Below are positions 45,378 through 53,426 of a stretch of DNA of 64,000 bases, one piece after another. The notes beneath the pieces were generated by a model that worked only from the letters and a program-made list of their open reading frames with translations, ran no database searches and was not told the origin of the DNA. The DNA is taken from assembly GCF_000613725.1 (NCBI RefSeq), contig NZ_BAJN01000006.1, positions 1 through 64,000 of the forward strand, given 5' to 3'. The position numbers and the translations under genes were made by a program. This DNA comes from Hoylesella pleuritidis JCM 14110 (lineage in GTDB: Bacteria > Bacteroidota > Bacteroidia > Bacteroidales > Bacteroidaceae). How positions within the stretch are numbered: the first letter of the stretch is position 1; the number at the start of each line of letters is the position of its first letter.

Positions 45378-47545
45378 TTATTGAGCAGGCTTTACAGGGA
45401 AGACATAAAAGTGTCGATCGGGAACGAAATCGAGCATCCATTGGTCGGCAATTACAGCTCCTCCCACTGCTTTCAGCGTTAAAGTGTGGGGCCCTTGGGT
45501 TATATTGAGGGGGAGATTGAGGCGCACTTGACCTTGCAAAATATTGTTTTCCCACGCTTCGGAACGGTAATCGGTCTTCACAGGAACTGTCATCGGTGTG
45601 GCGCCATCGATGCTGATGGCAAGCAAACGGGTGTGTTTCGTGTCCGTGGGAGTAGGAATCAGTGCGATGCGTAACACGGCATCGCCACTCCGCTCGGCAT
45701 AAAATGAATAGGTGAGTGAACCGTTTTGCGGGATGAGTACGGCTTCATACTGTGTCCCAACATCGAGATCGGGCGTACATCAGTTGTCGATGAAGCATAG
45801 TCGTACGCGTTTTTAGCTGTGTATTTATCGAGATTTACACGAGGTTCGGGCGTGTCTGTCGTAGCATATTGCTTGATTTCTTGCTCCGAAAGACGATCGG
45901 GTAGATAGGGTTCGGCAAATACCGGCAAGTTGTGTGGCGCCATATTCATCAATCCTTTCCATTTACCTGCAGCCAATTTATTGTTGTAATAGGCCGTGAG
46001 TTGTCGGATTTCGCGATATGCCTTGATACTGTTGGCAGCTGAAGTGAGAGCTTCGCTGTCGTGATGAAATGACTGAGGACGGGCCAATTCGCGCGCTTCT
46101 TGTGCTTGAAGTTGCTTAGTTGCCATTGCGGCAGCAGCCAAAACGGGATACTTTATTGCTGCAAAGAAAGCATCGCGAAGTGCTGTCGGGATGTCGCGTT
46201 CGACATTTTGTACGGCAACTCGCAGTGTATTATAATCGCTCAGGTAAGTTTCCAACTCGTTGCCGAAAGCATTTGCATTGAAGTCTGTGTTCTGAACGGA
46301 TCGTGACTTGCCTGCTGTTCGATTCCATCCCATCCATTCCGGACGACGGATAGCCGTGAGATGATAGAACTGTTGCATAACAGAGCGTAGACGATAAACG
46401 GCCTTTTGCCCTGCGATTTGTAGTAAAATATTGTCCAAATACCGGTCGATGGCGTTGCGTTTAACGGCATTCGGATTCCACGCCAAATCCATTGCGAGCG
46501 ACAACTGAATGATGGCCGACTTGGGATTAGTCACATTAAGCACCCACAACTGTTTGATTCCGTATTCGTAAGCGGTCTTCAATTCGTGACAGACGAGTCC
46601 TGGTTGAATAGTGGTGAGCCACAGATCGTCGTGCGGTCTGCCCGCGGAATTAAGATGATAAGCCAATGCATCGTGGTCGTTTTGTTTCTTATGAACGAGC
46701 TCAGCATCGCTCGTAAGATAGCCGAAACCGTCGTCTCGCAATGTGAAATGTACCGGAATCGTTTTCTTTTTGCCTTTAACGTGGGTCAGCAGATGTGTTT
46801 TTGTCCCGACAAACAGGTCGCAACTGTCGGCCAATTCCATATTGCCTTTGACGGAAGTAAAGGCATTCCATTCGGTATCTCCATTCCAAAGGGTATTGGC
46901 ACGCAAGCGAAGCATCAGCTCGAAAAGTCTGCGATAGACGGCTGGACCAAGCTGTTTTCCCGACGTCTGATGCTCGATCGTAGCCCGACTCCACGGTATC
47001 AGGTTGACATCTTGTTCGTTGAAAGCAATGGCCCGATATGTAACAGCCGGCGACTGAGTGGTACTGAACTGTCCGTTCATCACCAATCGCTGCTTGCGTT
47101 CAGGCACGACGTCTCCCCACCACACCCAAGGCGAAACGCCGGCAATGCGCGATAGCTCGAGCACTCCATACGCAGTACCCCGCGCATTGCTGCCCATCAC
47201 GATGATCTTTCCGTTTTTCACACCGAGATAAAAGGCATCCGATTTGGTGATAATCTTACCGATGGGTAGCCGAAGATTGTCGATTTGTTTGAATTCTTTA
47301 TTATTCAGCAAGTCGAGTTGGTAGATTTCGATGGGTGCATTGCTACGAGCTGCAGCCGGAAGTCCCGTTACCGCCTGCATATCCGATGTGAACATTCGCA
47401 GCGCAATACTTACGACGGGCGAGAGTTTTTCTTGTGTAGCGTAAGTAACTTGGTGCGTTCCGTCGAACCAAACCACGTTGGCGGCCGTCGAAACAGTTGA
47501 GAAAAGCAAAAGAAAAGAGGTTATGAGTTGTCTGAAATTCATCAT
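45378..47545 (-). CDS. GH115-type (alpha-glucuronidase-like) glycoside hydrolase, frame broken once
   Basis: With the frame restored the protein has 722 residues, shorter than many GH115 enzymes. It has a signal peptide (MMNFRQLITSFLLLFSTVST), an N-terminal domain (APIEIYQLDLLN ... GSNARGTAYGVLELSRIAGV, SPWVWWGDV) and the catalytic barrel region (LAYHLNSAGRPHDDLWLTTI, KTAYEYGIKQLWVLNVTNPK, LSLAMDLAWNP). The C-terminal frame (45378-45677) is a small beta-domain (IPTPTDTKHTRLLAISIDG). The break lies between about 45737 and 45758; one missing G on the coding strand, best in the G-run giving LGTQYEAVLIPQNG, joins the two. GH115 removes glucuronic acid from xylan side chains; the substrate here is not certain. 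Confidence 0.8.
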
Positions 47546-47569
47546 TTTAATTCGTCACTGATTATTGTG

Positions 47570-47577
47570 CAAAGTTA
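47570..47577 (-). promoter_or_regulatory. -7 box of the GH115 gene
   Basis: TAACTTTG on the minus strand, 25 bases before the first ATG. It is divergent from the box at 47642-47649. Confidence 0.4.
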
Positions 47578-47641
47578 CTGAAAAATCTATCGATAAGTTC
47601 GAATAGTTCTTGTTTTATTCGCGTTTTTATAAATTAATGGG

Positions 47642-47649
47642 TAATTTTG
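47642..47649 (+). promoter_or_regulatory. -7 box of the Mrp gene
   Basis: TAATTTTG fits TAnnTTTG. It covers the in-frame TTG at 47647, so the ATG at 47695 is the real start. Confidence 0.5.
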
Positions 47650-47694
47650 CAGCAAACGAACAGGCAAAATGCCCTGTTTCAATGCGATAACATT

Positions 47695-48795
47695 ATGACA
47701 TTATATCCTAAGTTGATTATGGATGCACTGCAAACGGTAGTGTATCCCGGAACGAAAAAGAATCTCGTGGAGAGCGAAATGGTGGCCGATGACATACGTA
47801 TAGACGGTATGTCGGTGTCGTTCACCTTGATTTTTCCGCGTGATACCGATCCTTTTATGAAGTCGACTATCAAGGCTGCCGAGTCGGCTATTCATTATCA
47901 CATCAGCGCCGATGTGCAAGTGACGATCTCAACGGAATTTAAATCCAAACCCAGACCGGCCGTAGAGAAACTCCTTCCACACGTGAAGAACGTCATTGCA
48001 GTAAGTTCCGGCAAGGGCGGTGTGGGCAAAAGCACTGTCGCTGCCAATCTATCCATTGCGCTGGCGAGGCTCGGTTACAAGGTAGGACTGCTCGATGCAG
48101 ACATCTTCGGACCGTCGGTTCCCAAGATGTTTGGTGTAGAAGACGCCCGTCCTTACGCTGTGAAGCAAGATGGGCGCGACCTGATCGGCCCCGTCGAGAA
48201 GTATGGTGTGAAGCTACTGAGCATTGGTTTCTTTGTTAATTCAGATACAGCGACACTCTGGCGAGGTGGAATGGCGTCGAATGCATTGAAACAACTCATT
48301 GCAGATGCAGACTGGGGCGACCTCGATTACTTTATTCTTGATACGCCTCCGGGTACAAGCGACATTCATCTCACGCTTTTGCAAACGCTCGCCATCACCG
48401 GAACAGTCATTGTCAGCACGCCGCAGAGTGTGGCATTGGCCGATGCGCGCAAAGGCATCGATATGTATCGTAATGATAAGGTGAATGTTCCTATCTTGGG
48501 ATTGGTAGAGAATATGGCGTGGTTTACACCTGCCGAACTTCCTGAAAATAAGTATTACATCTTCGGAAAAGATGGGGGTAAGAACCTCGCTAAGGAAATG
48601 AACTGTCCGCTTTTGGCACAAATTCCCCTTGTTCAGAGCATCTGTGAGAGCGGCGATGCGGGCAAACCGGCTGCGCTGAATGCCGACTCTATCACGGGAC
48701 AAGCTTTCATCAATCTGGCACAAGCCGTAATAACGGTAACCAATCGGCGTAATCGAGAACAGCGTCCTACGAAGATTGTGCAAGTGAAAGAGTGA
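47695..48795 (+). CDS. Mrp/ApbC-type P-loop ATPase, Fe-S cluster carrier
   Basis: From the ATG at 47695 the protein has 366 residues. An N-terminal DUF59 (MIP18-like) domain (about 1-85) is followed by the deviant Walker A GKGGVGKST (106-114), LLDADIFGPSVPKMFG, and FILDTPPGTSDIHLTLLQ. The family carries [4Fe-4S] clusters to apoproteins, usually by a C-terminal CxxC, which is not visible here (MAWFTPAELPENKYYIFGKD); Cys residues are sparse after this point, so cluster binding would be different or absent. Divergent from the GH115 gene. Confidence 0.9.
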   Translation: MTLYPKLIMDALQTVVYPGTKKNLVESEMVADDIRIDGMSVSFTLIFPRDTDPFMKSTIKAAESAIHYHISADVQVTISTEFKSKPRPAVEKLLPHVKNVIAVSSGKGGVGKSTVAANLSIALARLGYKVGLLDADIFGPSVPKMFGVEDARPYAVKQDGRDLIGPVEKYGVKLLSIGFFVNSDTATLWRGGMASNALKQLIADADWGDLDYFILDTPPGTSDIHLTLLQTLAITGTVIVSTPQSVALADARKGIDMYRNDKVNVPILGLVENMAWFTPAELPENKYYIFGKDGGKNLAKEMNCPLLAQIPLVQSICESGDAGKPAALNADSITGQAFINLAQAVITVTNRRNREQRPTKIVQVKE

Positions 48796-48934
48796 GTTTA
48801 GGGATGGTCTCACTCCCGGCTCCTCTCCCTTGGGAGAGGGGAGAGCAAGACATTGAGGTCTTTTGGCAAATGGTAATCGGTGTATTGGATGGCTATTGAG
48901 TCATAAGGTGCTCGGACAGGAGAAAATGAATAAA

Positions 48935-48979
48935 AAGGGATTTGTATATGATTGATTTCCAATTACATACAAATCCCTT
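48935..48979 (-). terminator. hairpin AAGGGATTTGTAT / ATACAAATCCCTT
   Basis: A perfect 13-bp stem around a 19-base loop. On the minus strand it is followed by TTTTT, so it can end TonB-receptor transcripts after they pass array 5. On the plus strand no T-run follows. Confidence 0.65.
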
Positions 48980-48983
48980 CTCA

Positions 48984-49087
48984 ATTAATGGTTACTTGCA
49001 TTGTGATTAACGGTTAAACGCAGTGCAAGTAACCGTTAAACGGCGTGCAATTAACCATTAGTTGCACGCCGTTTAACGGCTTTTCGT
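48984..49087. repeat. 22-bp repeat array 5 (four units and a partial fifth)
   Basis: Units start at 48984 (ATTAATGGTTACTTGCATTG), 49006 (ATTAACGGTTAAACGCAGTG), 49028 (AGTAACCGTTAAACGGCGTG), 49050 (ATTAACCATTAGTTGCACGC) and 49072 (TTTAACGGCTTTTCG). The first four are exactly 22 bp. Confidence 0.9.
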
Positions 49088-49282
49088 CTATCATTCAACT
49101 ACTCTTCGCAAGGTGCTTAATGAGTATCCGTAAACGAATGAGAATTTTATCTACATTCGTTTGCCTCGTTCGTAACTACGACTTAATGAAAGTCACGTTT
49201 TGGATAGAGGTCTTCGGACATAAGATGATAGCCCTTTTCTCCTTTCTGAGAGTGAGAGAGAGGTGCCATTTCCTACTTTTTC

Positions 49283-51709
49283 TTACAGCGAAATCTTAGC
49301 ACCGATGAACCAACTGCGGGGCATCGACGGACCGTAAATATAGTTGGCGTCACGGTTCCAACCTTTGTCTAAATCGCGTTGGAATGCATCGGTAAGATTC
49401 TGAATACCGCAATTGACTTGCAATTTGATTTGATTGTAGAGTTTGAAATCATAAGCCAGTTTGGCATTCAACGTGAAAAAGGCGGGCGTATTGACGGCAA
49501 CGGGAGCTGAAACACCTGATCCCTTGGCGTGACCGACCAGCATCGAGCCGGTATAATTGCCCGAAAGAGAGGCTGAGAAACCGCGAACGGGAGTGAAATG
49601 GGCCGTGAAATATCCGTAGGTATTCGGCGTTCGCATCATCCGTTGTTCCTTGGGTGCCTCTTCATCCCATTCTATCGCGTTGCGATAACGGCTCTTTTGT
49701 AGCGTGACACCGGCCTGCAACTGAGACCAAGAGGTGAAAGCGGCCTTGCCCTCGATATTGAATCCGAAGACGTTGGCGGCGTTGGCATTGTATCGTTCGA
49801 GGATTCCGTTACCGTGTTCGTCCTTATCCGACAGTTTACGCAGCGCAAAAACATCAGACAAATGGGTATAAAACGCTTCTACCAAAAGATTGGTTTGTAC
49901 GCTGCCGAACGTGTGATACAGATCGGCTGAGAGGCTGATGCTGTTCGATTTCTCTTCTTTCAGTCCTTTTGCCAACCGTGTTTTGATGCGCTCTCCGCCT
50001 GCCAATGTAGTGTGAAGATCTTCATCGAATGCCTGCGGAGCACGAAAACCGCCGGCATAAGTGAGGCGGATGTTGACGTCTTTTGCGGGATTATATCGGA
50101 AATTTATACGCGGACTGAATATTAAATGATGGATAAGATTGTGCTTATCGAGCCTTCCGCCGAGGAGGATTCCCCACTGATCGTTCTTCCATTCGTTTTG
50201 AAAGAAGAAGCTGCCGATGCGTACACGCTGGTCGAGCAGTGTGTGATAACCCAGCGACTTATCTTTCAGTCCATCGTAATTGAACTCTGCTCCGGCGGTG
50301 AAATCAGCCGGAAGAAAGAGCAGCCGGTCGAAAGTATGAACGTATTGTGCGCCTCCTACTAAGTTCAGATCGCGTGTAATACTGTACGCTTTGAGTGCAT
50401 CGGCCACAGATTCTGCCGATCCGTCGCCCGTACCTCCGTAATAACTCTTGCGTGAGACAGTCTGGAACGAAACATAAGACGTGAAATGATTGTGTTCATC
50501 GGGCGTGAAGGCATCGTACGTCAGGCCGCCTCCGTTAATGTGATGATCAAGTTGTTCGGCGATGTTTGCTTCGTGTGCAGGAATGTCCAAATGGTTTCCG
50601 CCGCGGCGAAATTCATTCAGTCCGTGATATTGCAACGTGAATTTGGAGTAGTCGGTGAGGCGAATGAACGAGCTGAAACCGACTGTCCGATTGATGAGTT
50701 TAGGCAATTCTGTGTATCCGTCGCCGTCGCGGTCGTAACCGTTTCGTTGTCTGCTTTGTCCGTAAACATAGAATCCGGCTTTATTGTTATCGGTAATGAC
50801 AGAGCCGTTCATCGTCGTATTGTTTTCAAATGCTCCTTTTCCGCCGATCGACATCAGTGTATGTGCAAGCTCGGCAAAGTTTACTGTGGGTTCCTTTGTA
50901 ATGATATTGATGGTTCCGCCAATAGCCGATGAGCCGAAAAGAGCCGATCCTCCGCCCCTGACTATCTCCACTCGGTCGATCATATTAGCCGGAATCTGTT
51001 CGAGACCGTACACACCTTGCAGAGCCGAGAATACCGGTCGGGAATCTATTAAGATTTGAGAGTAATGCCCGTCGAGGCCGTTTATGCGCACCTGTGAGAA
51101 TCCACAGTTCTGGCAATTGTCCTCAGTTCGTACGCCGGGTTGAAAGTTCAGTCCTTGCGCTAAGCACATCGAGTGTGTTCGGTCGAATGTTTTCGTGTCG
51201 AGTACGTTGACTAATGTTGGGGCATTTCGACGTAAAGCGAGATTTCTGTTGGCCGAAACTACCACTTCGTCGAGTGCAATTTCGTCTTGGGTTATCTCGA
51301 AGTTGAGTTCTTCCGTCTTGTTTTCCACGGCCGTTATCGTCTTTCTCACCGTGCGATAACCCGTAATGCGTACTTCAACCGTATGTTTTCCAGACGGTAA
51401 GTCTTTGATCATATAATGTCCGGTAGCATCGGTCGAGGTTCGGATCATTGTGCCGAGGATGCTCACCGAGACGTGAGACAGATGTTCACCCGTACGCTTA
51501 TTGAGCACGTGTCCGAACAGATTGGCATCCGTGCCGTGCCGATCGGTCTCTTCTCTTGCATTGTCGGATGGCGAATGAACGATGCAAGTGGCAGCGTCTT
51601 TGTGCAGATCTGTTTTCCCGACTGCGGCTGACAATGGGAGAAAAGCGATGCAAGCGAGTGCCAAGAGTCGGCCCGGTATATCGCAGATACGTGTAGATGG
51701 TTGTTTCAT
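49283..51709 (-). CDS. TonB-dependent outer-membrane receptor
   Basis: The 808-residue protein has a signal region, a carboxypeptidase-regulatory-like N-terminal domain (LFGHVLNKRTGEHLSHVSVS, about residues 62-145), a plug domain (VVVSANRNLALRRNAPTLVN; VRINGLDGHYSQILIDSRPV; VEIVRGGGSALFGSSAIGGT) and a 22-stranded barrel ending in SWFIGAKISL. It imports a ligand with TonB energy. The plug contains CQNCGF, and the layout resembles siderophore, haem or metal receptors more than SusC proteins; no SusD gene is next to it. Ligand unknown. No clear promoter box precedes it. Confidence 0.92.
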   Translation of the reverse strand: MKQPSTRICDIPGRLLALACIAFLPLSAAVGKTDLHKDAATCIVHSPSDNAREETDRHGTDANLFGHVLNKRTGEHLSHVSVSILGTMIRTSTDATGHYMIKDLPSGKHTVEVRITGYRTVRKTITAVENKTEELNFEITQDEIALDEVVVSANRNLALRRNAPTLVNVLDTKTFDRTHSMCLAQGLNFQPGVRTEDNCQNCGFSQVRINGLDGHYSQILIDSRPVFSALQGVYGLEQIPANMIDRVEIVRGGGSALFGSSAIGGTINIITKEPTVNFAELAHTLMSIGGKGAFENNTTMNGSVITDNNKAGFYVYGQSRQRNGYDRDGDGYTELPKLINRTVGFSSFIRLTDYSKFTLQYHGLNEFRRGGNHLDIPAHEANIAEQLDHHINGGGLTYDAFTPDEHNHFTSYVSFQTVSRKSYYGGTGDGSAESVADALKAYSITRDLNLVGGAQYVHTFDRLLFLPADFTAGAEFNYDGLKDKSLGYHTLLDQRVRIGSFFFQNEWKNDQWGILLGGRLDKHNLIHHLIFSPRINFRYNPAKDVNIRLTYAGGFRAPQAFDEDLHTTLAGGERIKTRLAKGLKEEKSNSISLSADLYHTFGSVQTNLLVEAFYTHLSDVFALRKLSDKDEHGNGILERYNANAANVFGFNIEGKAAFTSWSQLQAGVTLQKSRYRNAIEWDEEAPKEQRMMRTPNTYGYFTAHFTPVRGFSASLSGNYTGSMLVGHAKGSGVSAPVAVNTPAFFTLNAKLAYDFKLYNQIKLQVNCGIQNLTDAFQRDLDKGWNRDANYIYGPSMPRSWFIGAKISL

Positions 51710-51893
51710 ACTTGTTTTACCTTTCTTTTATTAATTATTATTGACTAATTATTTATCGGTATTTCGCGATGCTAATGTAATTTTACGGTGGCAGTTTTTA
51801 CCTGTAATGGCCTGGTGATTCCATTCCGATTTCTGTCTAATACTCATTTTTCTAATCTGACTATCAGTGCGTTATACTGAATAAATCGATAGG

Positions 51894-51909
51894 AATTACA
51901 ACTGTAATT
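51894..51909. promoter_or_regulatory. perfect palindrome AATTACAACTGTAATT, possible operator
   Basis: Two perfect 7-bp arms around AC in the divergent promoter region of the TonB receptor and hflX. This is the size and symmetry of a dimeric repressor site; the binder is unknown. Confidence 0.3.
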
Positions 51910-52066
51910 GCTCCGTTTTTGATAATTCAAAGGTACTGAAAGTTTTCTAAACAGACAATACTCATAAGGTATGATTTTGCCGTTTACGACACATTCAGCA
52001 TACGGATTCTGTACAATCGCATATAAATTATGGAAAGAATTCACTCGAAAAACCAAAAGATTATGC

Positions 52067-52074
52067 TATCTTTG
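52067..52074 (+). promoter_or_regulatory. -7 box of hflX
   Basis: TATCTTTG fits TAnnTTTG, 34 bases before the ATG. No clear -33 box. Confidence 0.45.
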
Positions 52075-52108
52075 CAAAGATAAAGCATATAGATGAGAAA
52101 GAGATTGG

Positions 52109-53353
52109 ATGAAAGAATTTGTCATATCTGAGGTAAAGGCCGAGACGGCTGTGCTCGTTGGACTGATCACGCAGACGCAAGATGAGGCTAAAACCAAGGA
52201 ATATCTCGACGAGTTAGAGTTCTTGGCTGACACCGCCGGAGCTGTTACCGTGAAGCGATTCACCCAGAAAGTGGGTGGCCCCAACAGCGTGACGTATGTC
52301 GGAACGGGCAAACTCGAAGAGATTAAGCAATATATTCGTGATGAAGAAGATGCCGAACGTCCCGTGGGAATGGTAATTTTCGATGATGAATTGTCGGCTA
52401 AACAGATTCGCAATATTGAGGCATCGTTGGGTGTAAAGATTCTTGATCGCACATCGCTGATATTAGATATCTTCGCGATGCGTGCTCAAACGGCCAATGC
52501 CAAGACGCAAGTCGAACTAGCACAATACCGTTATATGCTGCCCCGTTTGCAACGACTTTGGACGCATTTAGAGCGTCAAGGCGGTGGATCCGGCTCCGGA
52601 GGAGGAAAAGGTTCGGTAGGTTTGCGAGGTCCGGGAGAGACTCAATTAGAGATGGATCGCCGTATTATCCTTAACCGAATGTCGTTGTTGAAGCAGCGAT
52701 TGACCGAAATCGACAAGCAGAAAGCTACCCAACGCAAAAATCGTGGGCGAATGATCAGGGTGGCACTCGTGGGTTATACCAATGTGGGTAAGTCTACAAT
52801 AATGAACCTGATGGCTAAAAGCGAGGTATTTGCAGAGAACAAACTCTTTGCCACTCTTGACACAACGGTGCGTAAAGTGGTGATAGAGAATCTGCCTTTC
52901 TTATTGGCTGACACCGTGGGTTTTATTCGAAAGTTGCCCACTGACCTTGTAGACTCATTTAAATCAACGCTCGATGAGGTGCGCGAAGCTGATCTTTTGT
53001 TGCACGTTGTGGATATTTCACACCCTGATTTCGAAGAACAAATTAATGTGGTTGAGAACACTTTGAAAGACCTCGGATGTGCAGACAAACCTTCGATGAT
53101 CGTTTTTAACAAGATCGATCAGTATCATTGGGTGGATAAAGAGGCCGATGACTTAACGCCGATAAGCCGAGAAAACATTCCGCTCGACGAACTTCGGCGT
53201 ACGTGGATGGCTCGGTTAAACGAGAATTGCTTGTTTATTTCAGCGCGCGAGCGGGTTAATCTCATCGAGTTTCGCGATACCTTATATAATAAGGTGCGTG
53301 AGTTGCACGTGCAGAAATATCCTTATAACGACTTCTTATACAATATAGAATAA
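52109..53353 (+). CDS. hflX: ribosome-splitting GTPase HflX
   Basis: The 414-residue protein has the HflX N-terminal domain (AVLVGLITQTQDEAKTKEYL; ELEFLADTAGAVTV; TYVGTGKLEEIKQYI), the coiled linker with a Gly-rich loop (GGGSGSGGGKGSVGLRGPGE) and a G-domain: GYTNVGKST (222-230), the switch ADTVGFIRKLPTDLV and NKIDQ. It rescues stalled ribosomes after heat stress in other bacteria. DUF4954 follows after 70 bases on the same strand. Confidence 0.95.
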   Translation: MKEFVISEVKAETAVLVGLITQTQDEAKTKEYLDELEFLADTAGAVTVKRFTQKVGGPNSVTYVGTGKLEEIKQYIRDEEDAERPVGMVIFDDELSAKQIRNIEASLGVKILDRTSLILDIFAMRAQTANAKTQVELAQYRYMLPRLQRLWTHLERQGGGSGSGGGKGSVGLRGPGETQLEMDRRIILNRMSLLKQRLTEIDKQKATQRKNRGRMIRVALVGYTNVGKSTIMNLMAKSEVFAENKLFATLDTTVRKVVIENLPFLLADTVGFIRKLPTDLVDSFKSTLDEVREADLLLHVVDISHPDFEEQINVVENTLKDLGCADKPSMIVFNKIDQYHWVDKEADDLTPISRENIPLDELRRTWMARLNENCLFISARERVNLIEFRDTLYNKVRELHVQKYPYNDFLYNIE

Positions 53354-53426
53354 CGCAGAAAAGCCTTCCCCCGCTCCTCTCAAAGGGGAAAAGACACGCT
53401 GTTTATCATAAATATATGGTGTGAAT

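Larger units (their letters stand above)
48796..49282. other. 487-bp intergenic region between Mrp and TonB-receptor genes
   Basis: Convergent genes. It holds a CTCTCCCTTGGGAGAG palindrome (about 48824-48839), a long hairpin (48935-48979) and repeat array 5 (48984-49087). The stretch 49090-49282 shows nothing I recognise. Confidence 0.7.
51710..52108. other. 399-bp divergent intergenic region, TonB receptor / hflX
   Basis: It holds a perfect palindrome (51894-51909) and the hflX -7 box. A minus-strand ORF at 51844-52056 has no recognisable features and I do not call it. Confidence 0.65.

Noticed and set aside
46455..46470. GCGTTTAACGGC within the GH115 gene as a tenth repeat copy
   Set aside because: Only one half-unit matches and no 22-bp periodicity follows; it encodes ordinary family sequence.
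49045..49299. Plus-strand ORF of 84 codons in the Mrp/TonB-receptor gap
   Set aside because: It begins inside repeat array 5 and overlaps the end of the receptor gene on the other strand; no motif and no start context.
51844..52056. Minus-strand ORF of 70 codons between the TonB receptor and hflX
   Set aside because: No signal peptide, domain or promoter; AT-rich noncoding composition.
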